Notes: generated from the sequence alone by a model not told the origin. Shown: positions 1 through 7,313, numbered from the stretch's first letter. The stretch: 10,175 nt of DNA from CAYJFK01 sp964369475 (GCA_964369475.1 CAYJFK010000076.1:1-10175); one strand, 5' to 3'. Made by a program: numbers and translations.

Positions 1-112
1 AAAACTCAAGCCCCTTCGGAAGGAGGGGGAGCGGCGAGGGGGCACCATTAGGGTGCCCTCTGGCGTTAAATTCCCGCCCCGAGGGCGTTAAAATCAGCTT
101 TAGCTGATTTCT

Positions 113-144
113 CAGCTTGGAGAAAACACTTTTTCTCCAAGCTG
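113..144. repeat. Perfect 14-bp inverted repeat (long hairpin)
   Basis: Bases 113-126 are perfectly complementary to 131-144 around a 4-base loop (CACT); the outer pair 112/145 could extend the stem. No T-run follows on either strand, so this is not an intrinsic terminator by itself. It sits directly against the terminator hairpin at 145-178. Confidence 0.75.
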
Positions 145-184
145 AACAGTGGTATATACTAATGTATAGACCACTGTTTTTTTT
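145..184 (+). terminator. Rho-independent terminator for an off-window plus-strand transcript
   Basis: A 9-bp perfect stem (145-153 with 170-178) has a short inner helix (155-159 with 164-168) and runs into eight T residues (177-184). The T-run is on the plus strand, so it ends transcription entering from the left edge. It does not serve the minus-strand gene at 263-1657. Confidence 0.8.
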
Positions 185-225
185 ATTTTTATTTGTCGCA
201 AAAAGATAAGGCAACATGTGCAATT

Positions 226-257
226 AAAACTTAATATTTGCAATTATAGATATTAAG
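226..257 (-). terminator. Weak candidate terminator after the ADP-ribosylglycohydrolase gene
   Basis: An AT-rich 8-bp stem (250-257 with 230-237) lies just beyond the stop codon at 263-265. On the minus strand it is followed by TTTTAATTG. The stem has little GC, so termination may be inefficient. Confidence 0.35.
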
Positions 258-262
258 ACAAA

Positions 263-1657
263 TTATTTATGAGGGTTTGTCGGGTTTAGTGTTTTTGATA
301 TATCATGCGTCCACTTTGCAAGACCAGAAATCGACATTAATTTCATGCCTCTAAGGTATGTATCGAGCCTGTCGCCGAATGGTTCCTTCCATCGGTCGGC
401 AATATTGTCTTCGCCGACCATTATAGCAACTGCATTCATAAGTTGAGCGGCATTGCAATCGACATCTTGACCGCACATGCCGATAATGTTTATAACCTTA
501 TCAAAGTCAGCACCGCCAAACCAAAGTGCAACTATCTGAGCCGCAACATTTGGGTAGGCATGAATCCAGTTGTAGCGCTCGTACTTTTTCTCGCATAGCG
601 CCCATGCAGTGCGCCAGTCGGTATTTTCCTTACATGCAGTCATGGCAAAATCGACAACGGAGTAATACTCGCTGTCCTTTGGAATACAACCTGCTGTGCG
701 CTCGAGAAGTGTGCGAGGGTCGGTCTCGACATAGGCAAGCGACACAAGCACGGCATTGTAGACCTCGCCGATAACACCGTTGTTGTGATGCGATATCGTG
801 CCGTCCTCAAAGGCGAGACGAGCGGCAGAACGTGGATCGCCGGGATAGAGCATACCACACACACCGCCACGCATTTGAGCGCCGATCCACTCTCTGTATG
901 GGTTGTTAAAATAGCCGCTCTCGGGTGGCTTTATTCCTCTTTGTAAATTCTTAAGTGCCGCATCTTCTGCCGACCAGCCTGCAGGCACGTGGGCTACCCA
1001 CATGCGCGCAATGTCGGCAGCTTTTGCCTCCTTGTTTTCGTGAAGGGCACGAAGAAGAGCGATCTCGTATGTTATATCATCGTTGTAGGTATTTGGCCGT
1101 CTTGGGTAGTCGGTCACATTGCCGAGCGTTTTTTCGATAGCATCGGTCGTGTAGCCCTCCATAGCCGTTCCAAAAGCACCGCCAATAATTTGACCAAGCC
1201 AGCCTGCATAGGTCTTTGCACCATAGTTAGAGGCTGTCTCGGGAACAGGCCACCAAACGGCCTCCTCGTACATGTCGAAGCTCTCATATACCTTGTAGCT
1301 GTGATAGGGGGAGGGAACCGGCTTTGCATTGCTACACGCTTCCCACACATCGTAGGTTACGAGGGCAAGTTCTACCGTGTCGCCCGACTTTAAGGCGGCA
1401 AGACCTCGCTCGATTAAGGCTTCGGAATTTTCGACCTCAAGCCCCATGTTCTCGGTCGCCTGAATAGCCCCTACGATTACATGCTCCTTAGCATAAGAAC
1501 CGGGCACACTCGAATCCCACAACAGCCTATGATAGGCATCTTGCGCAAACTCAACGGCCTCGTTGCTCTCTTGCCATCTTCTCTCGTTTTCGTGATCGGG
1601 CTCTTTAACAGGACATTGCCCGTCCATATAAGCCCTTTCAAGTTGCCATGCTTTCAT
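263..1657 (-). CDS. ADP-ribosylglycohydrolase family protein
   Basis: This 464-residue protein belongs to the ADP-ribosylglycohydrolase (DraG/ARH, PF03747) family, whose members remove ADP-ribose from proteins or small molecules using a pair of Mg ions. The recognisable domain runs from about residue 150 (AGWLGQIIGGAFGTAMEG) to about 415. It has the first metal motif YNDDIT (N192, D193, D194), a central ISHHNNG segment (289-294) and the second metal motif GQDVDCNAA (D398, D400). The first ~150 residues are extra compared with a minimal DraG fold, rich in Trp and acidic residues, and I do not recognise them. No signal peptide or membrane segment is seen, so the protein is probably cytoplasmic. 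The ATG start is supported by AAAGGAG seven bases upstream. It appears to be a single-gene unit with no toxin or ADP-ribosyltransferase partner in the window. The substrate is unknown. Confidence 0.88.
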   Translation of the reverse strand: MKAWQLERAYMDGQCPVKEPDHENERRWQESNEAVEFAQDAYHRLLWDSSVPGSYAKEHVIVGAIQATENMGLEVENSEALIERGLAALKSGDTVELALVTYDVWEACSNAKPVPSPYHSYKVYESFDMYEEAVWWPVPETASNYGAKTYAGWLGQIIGGAFGTAMEGYTTDAIEKTLGNVTDYPRRPNTYNDDITYEIALLRALHENKEAKAADIARMWVAHVPAGWSAEDAALKNLQRGIKPPESGYFNNPYREWIGAQMRGGVCGMLYPGDPRSAARLAFEDGTISHHNNGVIGEVYNAVLVSLAYVETDPRTLLERTAGCIPKDSEYYSVVDFAMTACKENTDWRTAWALCEKKYERYNWIHAYPNVAAQIVALWFGGADFDKVINIIGMCGQDVDCNAAQLMNAVAIMVGEDNIADRWKEPFGDRLDTYLRGMKLMSISGLAKWTHDISKTLNPTNPHK

Positions 1658-1926
1658 AATAGTGCTCCTTTTGACAAAGTATAAGTTGATTTTAAACCGC
1701 CTATGTCGCCATATAGCGGCATACGTTATATGAATTTTACTCTTTTCGCCCTAAAACTATAAATTTAATCCATATATGAATTATAGCATTAAATTAATCC
1801 AACTATAATATACACCATTGACAAAAAATAATCAATAGTAAATTACATTTTTATAAAAAATATATAAAACACACAAAAAATAAATTCACCATGGGCACTT
1901 AAAGAGCACTTAAGACCGTTGCATGT
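1658..1926. other. AT-rich intergenic region
   Basis: This is the upstream region of the ADP-ribosylglycohydrolase gene. It contains no plausible gene. The only supportable content is the ribosome binding site beside the start codon and a candidate minus-strand promoter (1807-1835). Confidence 0.6.
1807..1835 (-). promoter_or_regulatory. Candidate sigma-A promoter for the ADP-ribosylglycohydrolase gene
   Basis: Read on the minus strand: TTGATT (1835-1830), 17-base spacer, TATATT (1812-1807). The implied start near 1800 gives a leader of about 140 bases. The region is very AT-rich, so a chance match is possible. Confidence 0.4.
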
Positions 1927-1959
1927 AAAATCAAAAGCCCCTCCACATTAGTGGAGGGG
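1927..1959 (-). terminator. Rho-independent terminator after the queD-like gene
   Basis: A perfect 9-bp GC-rich stem (1951-1959 with 1938-1946) has a 4-base loop. On the minus strand it is followed by TTTTGATTTT. It starts 14 bases past the stop codon of the gene at 1973-2536, and separates that gene from the next minus-strand gene. Confidence 0.85.
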
Positions 1960-1972
1960 GGGAATGTTCTTA

Positions 1973-2536
1973 CTATGGATTTTTGTATCCGCACTTGGGG
2001 CAAGCGTCATCTTTTAGAGCTATACCGCAAAGTGGGCATCTGTCTATGTCGTTCTTTGTTACAAACTCTGAAGATGCAACATTTACACCGCTTGTAAATG
2101 TAATCTTTGCAATGTTTAGCTTGTCTTTAAGTAGGTCGTAAACCATCTTGATCATGCCCTCGACAGTCATTGTCTCCTTGGTTACAACAAGGCGGCAATC
2201 AGGATAAGCTGTACATAGCTCTGTCTTAAAAGCTTCGCCCTTCATTGTGTTTTCGGGAGTGCCGTCCTTAATTCCTGTCTCCTCGTAAACCTTAAGGATG
2301 GCAGGGAGAAGCGGATCGTCCTCTCTTAGTACAAGTGCATGGTCGAAATTCTTTAAAACATCCCACGCTGTCTTTTGAATCTCATTACATGGGAAAACCA
2401 TGTTTACACCGGGGTTAACAGTGTCCTCGACCTCGATTGTCAAAGTTCCTGTGTGGCCGTGCAGATACTGCGCCTCACCCTTAAATCCAAAAAATCTGTG
2501 CGCATACTGCAAATCAATAGTTGTAATGCTTCTCAT
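1973..2536 (-). CDS. 6-pyruvoyl-tetrahydropterin synthase / QueD family protein with C-terminal zinc ribbon
   Basis: A 187-residue member of the COG0720 family (QueD, 6-carboxytetrahydropterin synthase, and relatives), which act on 7,8-dihydroneopterin triphosphate in queuosine or pterin/folate synthesis. The zinc-binding histidines are clear: H13 (YAHRF) and H26/H28 (LHGHTG). A DH pair (D65-H66, in NFDHAL) matches the conserved catalytic Asp-His. The Cys that QueD enzymes carry four residues before HGH is absent: that position is Ala22, with Glu21 beside it. Residues 167-183 form a CPLC...CPKC zinc ribbon beyond the core fold, which is about 120-150 residues in most relatives. AAAGGAGG lies six bases before the ATG. 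No queC, queE, queF or folate gene is adjacent, so I withhold a gene symbol: it may be a diverged QueD, a PTPS-III-like folate-pathway enzyme or another activity. Confidence 0.85.
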   Translation of the reverse strand: MRSITTIDLQYAHRFFGFKGEAQYLHGHTGTLTIEVEDTVNPGVNMVFPCNEIQKTAWDVLKNFDHALVLREDDPLLPAILKVYEETGIKDGTPENTMKGEAFKTELCTAYPDCRLVVTKETMTVEGMIKMVYDLLKDKLNIAKITFTSGVNVASSEFVTKNDIDRCPLCGIALKDDACPKCGYKNP

Positions 2537-2827
2537 TGTTAGCCTCCTTTTAATATATATTACGAGAATAAAGCCCTCGAACGCTATCTGAATAAAGAAA
2601 GTGCGGCTGTATATAAAAATACCAAAAGTTACGCATATATATTATGTTATAGTTAACTTTATTGGTATTTGATAATACAATTATAAATCAATAAAATGGA
2701 AAAATCAAGTTAAAAATGTAATAATTATAGAAAAATATAGACGAAAATTTTAAATATATTCATACAATATAGCTACATTAATATGTGTGCTCTAATGAAA
2801 TATATACATACTATGCAATCGGTTATA
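2537..2827. other. AT-rich intergenic region upstream of the queD-like gene
   Basis: No gene is seen. It holds a candidate minus-strand promoter (2680-2708) and, between that and the start codon, an imperfect hairpin: 2619-2625 pairs with 2662-2668 and 2626-2631 with 2654-2659, separated by a 2-base bulge. I looked for a preQ1 riboswitch because of the queuosine link and did not find its sequence pattern. Confidence 0.55.
2680..2708 (-). promoter_or_regulatory. Candidate sigma-A promoter for the queD-like gene
   Basis: Read on the minus strand: TTGATT (2708-2703), 17-base spacer, perfect TATAAT (2685-2680). The implied start near 2673 gives a leader of about 137 bases. Confidence 0.5.
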
Positions 2828-2864
2828 TAAAATAGGGCAGTGATGAAACTTCATCACTGCCCTA
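2828..2864 (-). terminator. Rho-independent terminator ending the regulator-kinase-protease-phosphatase operon
   Basis: A 14-bp perfect stem (2851-2864 with 2833-2846) has a 4-base loop and begins 12 bases after the HAD gene stop. On the minus strand TTTTATAT follows. The T-run is short but the stem is strong. Confidence 0.75.
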
Positions 2865-2876
2865 AGACTAAACAAG

Positions 2877-3515
2877 CTATTTTAATATGTAATCTGTAAT
2901 CTCACTCGGACTGCTTGCAATAAAAATGGGGCTATATCGCTCGAGCTCGCCCTTTTCGGCAAAGCCCCACGAAACACCGATTGCAGGAACTCCGCAGGTC
3001 TTAGCGCCCTCCATGTCGTAGAGCCTGTCGCCGACCATTAACACATTATCACGGTTTGGACTGCCAAGCCGCTCGAGTGCATCTTCTATAACCTCTGCCT
3101 TAGTCTGGTGAGATACCGCAAGCTTTGCGCCTGTTGTGTGGGTTAGATACTTCGTTATGTCGTAATGGTCGAGCACCCTAATTGCATAGGGCTCGGGCTT
3201 TGATGTGGCGAGGGAGATCGGGATGCCGCTCTCCTTTATTGCTCGCAGCATCTCTATAACACCATCGTAAACGTAGCACTCAAATATGCCCTTTTCGCCG
3301 TAAAGCTTCCTATAATAAGCGGTCGCCTCTGCGGCATGCTCCTCCCCTAAGAAGTGCGCAAAGCACTCTATCAAAGGAGGGCCGATAAATGGGGTAAGCT
3401 GAGCATCTTCTGCCGTTACTCCATAGCTTTCGAGAGTTTTCTTCATGGTGTTTATTATGCCCTCCTCCGAGTCGACAAGCGTCCCGTCGAGGTCAAAAAG
3501 TATCGCCTCTATCAT
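2877..3515 (-). CDS. HAD-superfamily phosphatase, phosphoglycolate phosphatase-like
   Basis: This 212-residue cytoplasmic enzyme is a HAD-like hydrolase of the Gph/PGMB type with an inserted helical cap. Motif I is DLDGTLVDS with nucleophile D8 and acid/base D10. Motif II is LATSK (T104). A motif III lysine is plausible at K139. Motif IV is GDRLYDMEGA (D163, D167). The cap lies between about residues 15 and 80. Such enzymes dephosphorylate small phosphorylated metabolites or nucleotides, and the substrate cannot be read from sequence. Its start codon shares one base with the stop of the protease gene (TAATG), with GAGGAG just upstream, so it is probably translationally coupled as the last gene of the operon. 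Its functional link to the stress-type genes upstream is not obvious. Confidence 0.88.
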   Translation of the reverse strand: MIEAILFDLDGTLVDSEEGIINTMKKTLESYGVTAEDAQLTPFIGPPLIECFAHFLGEEHAAEATAYYRKLYGEKGIFECYVYDGVIEMLRAIKESGIPISLATSKPEPYAIRVLDHYDITKYLTHTTGAKLAVSHQTKAEVIEDALERLGSPNRDNVLMVGDRLYDMEGAKTCGVPAIGVSWGFAEKGELERYSPIFIASSPSEITDYILK

Positions 3516-4771
3516 TATTTCTCCTCCGTAAGCTCTATATCAACGTCAAAAACAACGCCTTCACGATCTATTGTAAGCGTTATGGTATCGCCTGTGGTAA
3601 ACTGGTTTTTAACTTCGTTTAGCTCCTCCATATTTGTAACGGTTATACCGTTTACGGCAATAACAATGTCGCCCGCTTCAAGGCCTTTATCAACTGCGTC
3701 TGTACCCTCGGTAACACTGTGAATGTATACACCCAAAGGACGGTCGAAGTGCTCGGAATAATAGTCACTAACATCTTCGCCGACAATGCCGATAACAGGG
3801 CGACCTGGGACATACCCAAGCTTTATAAGCGAGTCTATTATGGGCTTTGCGCTCTCTATCGGAATTGCAAAACCAAGTCCTTCTACTGTGTTTGTCTCGA
3901 ATGGGTTGCCGCTTACAATCTTAGCCGAGTTAATTCCTATTACCTGACCATACTCATTTACAAGAGCACCACCCGAGTTGCCCGGGTTAATGGCGGCATC
4001 TGTCTGTATTAGCGTCATAAGCTGGTCTTCAAAGGAAATCTCACGATCGACGGCCGAAATTATGCCTGCCGTAACAGAGCCAAAGAGCTCCATGCCTAAG
4101 GGGTTGCCTATCGCAACGGCGAGCTCGCCCACCTCAAGATCGGAAGAGGAGCCAAAGGCTGCCGGTAAAAAGTTATTGCCCTCGATCTTTAAAACGGCAA
4201 GGTCTGTCTTGCTGTCGCTACCTACAATATTTGCTTCGTAGCTCGTGCCATCGGCCATAAATACCGTCACATAGAGGCCGCCCTCCACGACATGAGCATT
4301 TGTTATAACATAACCGTCGCTACTCATAACAATGCCAGACCCCGTCGAAGTGGCATAATCACCCTCCGACAGTATGCCGACAACAGATGGGCTTACAGCG
4401 GTAGAAATCTCGGGAATGGTAAGTGCTTGCGCATCTTCTGTAAGTGGAGTTATTATTAGCTCGGGGCCGTCGGGGTTGCCCTGTGGCTCTTCTTTTTCTA
4501 TATCAGGTGCAGGAATTGGCGTCTCGAAATCCTCCTCCCAAGGAAGTATCTGATCGGGCCTTGGAATAAAGCCTTCGTTGCCCGGTTCTGTGTATATTGC
4601 ATATAGCCCGATACCTGCAAAGACGAGCAGAGAACAGGCAATTATGGCTACCGTTACCGTTAAAAAGACACGGCAACCCCTCTTTCGTCTCGATGCGCCG
4701 GAAAAGCTGTTGTATTCGGTGCTGTACCAATCGTCGGGGCGGTCGTCGTAGCCCCTGTAATTATCACTCAT
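3515..4771 (-). CDS. Membrane-anchored HtrA/DegP-family serine protease with PDZ domain
   Basis: A trypsin-like S1C protease that degrades or processes misfolded proteins on the outer face of the membrane. With the start chosen here it has 418 residues: a Tyr/Asp-rich cytoplasmic tail ending in a basic SRRKRG patch, one transmembrane segment (about 34-59), an acidic/proline-rich linker (60-110), the protease domain (about 120-305) and one PDZ domain (about 320-416). The catalytic triad is complete: H160 (TNAHVV), D190 (KTDLAVLK) and S266 (GNSGG). An ATG at 4786 is in frame, but AAGGAG at 4783-4778 lies six bases before the ATG at 4771, so I prefer the latter. That start overlaps the kinase stop by eight bases (ATGAGTGA). 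Location next to a two-component system resembles CssRS control of htrA in Bacillus, which is an inference here. Confidence 0.93.
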   Translation of the reverse strand: MSDNYRGYDDRPDDWYSTEYNSFSGASRRKRGCRVFLTVTVAIIACSLLVFAGIGLYAIYTEPGNEGFIPRPDQILPWEEDFETPIPAPDIEKEEPQGNPDGPELIITPLTEDAQALTIPEISTAVSPSVVGILSEGDYATSTGSGIVMSSDGYVITNAHVVEGGLYVTVFMADGTSYEANIVGSDSKTDLAVLKIEGNNFLPAAFGSSSDLEVGELAVAIGNPLGMELFGSVTAGIISAVDREISFEDQLMTLIQTDAAINPGNSGGALVNEYGQVIGINSAKIVSGNPFETNTVEGLGFAIPIESAKPIIDSLIKLGYVPGRPVIGIVGEDVSDYYSEHFDRPLGVYIHSVTEGTDAVDKGLEAGDIVIAVNGITVTNMEELNEVKNQFTTGDTITLTIDREGVVFDVDIELTEEK

Positions 4772-6248
4772 CATTATCTCCTTCATTCATGCCGATATCT
4801 TTTTCTCTAACAAAATCGGGCATAAGGCTTATTATGCCTGTCGTCGTTAGAGGGATTGTAAAAATAAATGCCGCATACTCGCCATAGACAGACTCTGCCG
4901 TTATACCACCGCCATGCCGTTCGAGAATGCTCTTTGCTATATAAAGCCCAAGTCCCGAACCGTTGCTGTTTAGGCTTCTCGACTTATCCGACTTGTAAAA
5001 ACGGTGGAATACTAAGTTAACATCTTCCTCTGTCAGCCCCTCGCCTGTATTCTTAACGGTACAACGAGCCATTTTATCTTGCTTTTCAAGTGTAATTGTA
5101 AGCTCGCCCTTTTCGGGGGTAAACTTTATTGCGTTGTCTATAATGTTGTATAAAACACGGTAAATGGCATCTTGATCGCCCTTTGCCGAAATCTCGTCGC
5201 AAGCGAGATTCAATTTCAAGGAGAGCTCCTTTGCGCTAATTGTCTTTTCAAAGGATATAAGCACCTGACGAATTGCCTCGCACAGGTCAAAGGGATTCAT
5301 CTTAAATTCCATCTCCTCCGACTCGAGTCGTGCAAGGTCGAGTAAGGTCGTAACAAGACGAGAGAGCCTACGCACCTCGCCCGACACAAGGCCGAGATAC
5401 CTCGATGCGTCCTCCTTTGGAATGGTGCCATCCAGTATGCCGTCTACAAAGCCGGATATTGTCGTCATGGGGGTCTTTAGGTCGTGCGATACATTTGCAA
5501 TAAAACTGCGGCGCATCTCCTCTGTGCGACCGAGCGAATCTGCCATGTTGTTAAAGGCTACCGCAAGCTCTGCCACCTCATCGTCGCCCGATATGTCTAC
5601 CCTAACATCAAATTCTCCACGCCCAAAACGACGAGCGGCATCCGACATGGAGCGAAGTGGGGTAGTCATGCGGCGCAGTGTAAAGAAAAACACCATTAGA
5701 GTAAGCGACATGACAGTAAAAGCGGCAACGGTAAATGCCCTTGTAAGCCTTGTTACAAGGGCGGTAGAGCCTTCAGGTCTTGCCGCTAAAAAAACAGAAC
5801 CCAATATCTCGCCAAAATCATCATAAACAGCCCTGCCCGACAAAAAGTGCAGATCGTTTGTAATGCCCGATATTTCGCCCTCGCCACTGTAATACCCCTG
5901 CAAAACGGTGTCGGTAGCCGACTGTGGCATACAAGTTCCGCAAGGCAGTACCATTTCAGAGGAGGTCATTAAAACTTCGCCATGAACAGAGACAATAAAA
6001 ACAGTTGCCTGCATACTGCTTGCCAGCATGTTAAGCATGTCGACATTATCTTCTTCGTTATGACCGTGGATAAAAAACATCTGCGAGCTCGCTGCAATGC
6101 GATCAACACGTGCAGAAAGGGCTGATTTTTGGTCATTATGGGCATAGCTGTCTGTTGCAAATGTAAAAAGCCCGGAGGTTATTACATATATTATAACCAC
6201 AACTACAAATGTTTGTACTATATATTTGGTTGTTATTCGTATATTCAT
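4764..6248 (-). CDS. Membrane sensor histidine kinase (HAMP, HisKA, HATPase)
   Basis: A 494-residue two-component kinase, partner of the response regulator encoded just upstream. Order: transmembrane segment 1 (about 9-30), extracytoplasmic sensor domain (about 31-165), transmembrane segment 2 (about 170-190), HAMP (about 191-244), HisKA dimerisation domain with phospho-acceptor H255 (NVSHDLKTP), and a HATPase domain with N-box (NIIDNAIKF, N368 and N372), G1 (NTGEG, 400-404) and G2 (GSGLGLYIAKS). All catalytic motifs look intact. The sensor domain carries a CxxC pair, C103/C106 in LPCGTCMP, and a HGHNEED segment at 61-67; these might bind metal or sense redox state, but this is unproven. AGGATG lies before the ATG. 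The gene is about 100 bases downstream of the regulator and overlaps the protease gene. Confidence 0.93.
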   Translation of the reverse strand: MNIRITTKYIVQTFVVVVIIYVITSGLFTFATDSYAHNDQKSALSARVDRIAASSQMFFIHGHNEEDNVDMLNMLASSMQATVFIVSVHGEVLMTSSEMVLPCGTCMPQSATDTVLQGYYSGEGEISGITNDLHFLSGRAVYDDFGEILGSVFLAARPEGSTALVTRLTRAFTVAAFTVMSLTLMVFFFTLRRMTTPLRSMSDAARRFGRGEFDVRVDISGDDEVAELAVAFNNMADSLGRTEEMRRSFIANVSHDLKTPMTTISGFVDGILDGTIPKEDASRYLGLVSGEVRRLSRLVTTLLDLARLESEEMEFKMNPFDLCEAIRQVLISFEKTISAKELSLKLNLACDEISAKGDQDAIYRVLYNIIDNAIKFTPEKGELTITLEKQDKMARCTVKNTGEGLTEEDVNLVFHRFYKSDKSRSLNSNGSGLGLYIAKSILERHGGGITAESVYGEYAAFIFTIPLTTTGIISLMPDFVREKDIGMNEGDNDE

Positions 6249-6318
6249 TAAATCATCCTATGATGCAAATTACAATACGAGATGTGCAAGCTTCTGTTTT
6301 ATACATGCGTGACTATAA

Positions 6319-6350
6319 AGGTCGCTTTAAGTATGCCGGTAAAGCGACCT
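6319..6350 (-). promoter_or_regulatory. Hairpin in the regulator-kinase junction
   Basis: An 11-bp perfect stem (6340-6350 with 6319-6329) with a 10-base loop overlaps the regulator stop codon. On the minus strand only three T follow, so it is at best a leaky terminator. It could also stabilise the upstream mRNA and so raise the regulator:kinase ratio. Confidence 0.5.
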
Positions 6351-7044
6351 ATGCTAAAACTTCAAACTTGTAGCCGACACCCCATACCGTTTTAAGGTCC
6401 CATTTATCAGAAATGCCATCTAACTTTTCACGTAGCCTTTTAATGTGTACATCTATCGTACGTGAGTCGCCGAAATAATCAAAACCCCAAACTTCGTCGA
6501 GCAGCTGGTTTCTTGTATATACCTTGCCCGGATTTGCGGCAAGATGAAAGAGCAGTTCGAGCTCCTTTGGCGGCGCATCTACGACCTTGCCGCCTATCTT
6601 AAGCTCGTAATTTGTAAGGTTGATAACAAGATTGTCATATACAACTTCCTTAGAAGAATCCTTGCCACTGTTCTCTGTCGAGACACGGCGCATTACCGCT
6701 TTTATACGTGCCACAACTTCCTTTGTATCAAAGGGTTTTGTTATGTAGTCGTCCGCCCCAAGTTCAAGCCCTAAAACCTTGTCGAATGTTTCGCCCTTTG
6801 CCGTTATCATAATTATCGGCACAGCAGAGGTCTTGCGCAACTCCCTGCATACAAACCAGCCATCTTTAACCGGCATCATAATGTCGAGCAGTACAAGATC
6901 GGGACTTTCGCTGTGAAAGACCGAAACAGCCTCCTCGCCATTGTTTGCAATGCAAACAGCATACCCCTCTTTGGCGAGGTATAACCTTAACAGTTCACAA
7001 ATGTTTTTATCATCGTCGCATACAAGAATTTTCAAAGTATCCAA
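6349..7044 (-). CDS. OmpR/PhoB-family response regulator
   Basis: A DNA-binding response regulator of 231 residues from the start chosen here. The receiver domain (about 4-118) has the acidic pocket (D10-D12), phospho-acceptor D54 (LVLLDIMMP), switch T81 (IMITAKG) and K103 (YITKPFD). The C-terminal winged helix (about 132-230) has the usual PPKELELLFHLA, RNQLLDEVWG and TIDVHIKRLREKL segments and ends VWGVGYKFE. An ATG further up, at 7092, would add 16 residues unlike the family. A TTG at 7044 has AAAGGGGG seven bases upstream and gives the normal family length, so TTG is the more likely start. It is the first gene of the operon with the kinase, protease and phosphatase. Its targets are not known; its own promoter and the divergent peptide array are the obvious candidates. 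Confidence 0.93.
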   Translation of the reverse strand: MDTLKILVCDDDKNICELLRLYLAKEGYAVCIANNGEEAVSVFHSESPDLVLLDIMMPVKDGWFVCRELRKTSAVPIIMITAKGETFDKVLGLELGADDYITKPFDTKEVVARIKAVMRRVSTENSGKDSSKEVVYDNLVINLTNYELKIGGKVVDAPPKELELLFHLAANPGKVYTRNQLLDEVWGFDYFGDSRTIDVHIKRLREKLDGISDKWDLKTVWGVGYKFEVLA

Positions 7045-7051
7045 ATCAAAA

Positions 7052-7059
7052 CCCCCTTT
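7052..7059 (-). promoter_or_regulatory. Ribosome binding site that supports a TTG start for the response regulator
   Basis: On the minus strand AAAGGGGG is followed by seven bases and then TTG (7044-7042). No comparable site precedes the ATG at 7092. Confidence 0.7.
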
Positions 7060-7203
7060 AATATAGCAGGCATGTGTGGCACATATAACCACAACATTTT
7101 AACAAGCGGCAAAGGTTTTGTGCTAAAGAATGCGTGCGCCCTTGCCGATTATCGAGCAGATCTTCAAGTAAAATGCGAGTTTTTCCCTTTGTGTATATAT
7201 ATT

Positions 7204-7232
7204 ATTGTACCACGTATAGAATATCTTTGCAA
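7204..7232 (-). promoter_or_regulatory. Candidate extended -10 promoter for the response regulator operon
   Basis: Read on the minus strand: TTGCAA (7232-7227), 17-base spacer, TACAAT (7209-7204). The TGG just before it makes an extended -10. The implied start near 7197 gives a ~150-base leader to the TTG start. Confidence 0.5.
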
Positions 7233-7286
7233 GGTGGTGTAAATTTTAATTTTTTTTGGGATTTTTTATAATTATATTAAGCGTTT

Positions 7287-7313
7287 TTTTGGATATGTCG
7301 ATTTTGTCCAAAA
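7287..7313. promoter_or_regulatory. Inverted repeat between the divergent promoters, possible operator
   Basis: TTTTGGA (7287-7293) and its exact complement TCCAAAA (7307-7313) are separated by 13 bases. The centre is about 62 bases upstream of the peptide-array -35 box and upstream of the operon promoter too. A regulator could bind here; the region is AT-rich, so chance is possible. Confidence 0.3.

Larger units (their letters stand above)
1..262. other. Intergenic region with hairpin cluster
   Basis: No convincing gene is present. The first ~90 bases are GC-rich, unlike the AT-rich spacers elsewhere in the window. Perfect or near-perfect hairpins follow one another: 11-17/22-28 (7 bp with one G-U pair and a GGAA loop), 40-46/52-58 (7 bp), 91-98/103-110 (8 bp), 113-126/131-144 (14 bp) and 145-153/170-178 (9 bp). 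The nonamer GGCGTTAAA occurs twice, at 62-70 and 84-92. This crowding is typical of dispersed non-coding repeats, or of the 3' end of a plus-strand transcript that began outside the window. I cannot tell which from one copy. Bases 185-262 are AT-rich and hold only a weak minus-strand hairpin. Confidence 0.6.

Noticed and set aside
1671..1846. Plus-strand TTGACA boxes at 1671-1676 and 1818-1823
   Set aside because: No TATAAT-like box at proper spacing and no plus-strand gene downstream; expected by chance in AT-rich DNA.
2537..2676. preQ1 riboswitch upstream of the queD-like gene
   Set aside because: The stem-loop plus A-rich tail pattern of preQ1 classes was not seen; only an imperfect AT-rich hairpin is present.
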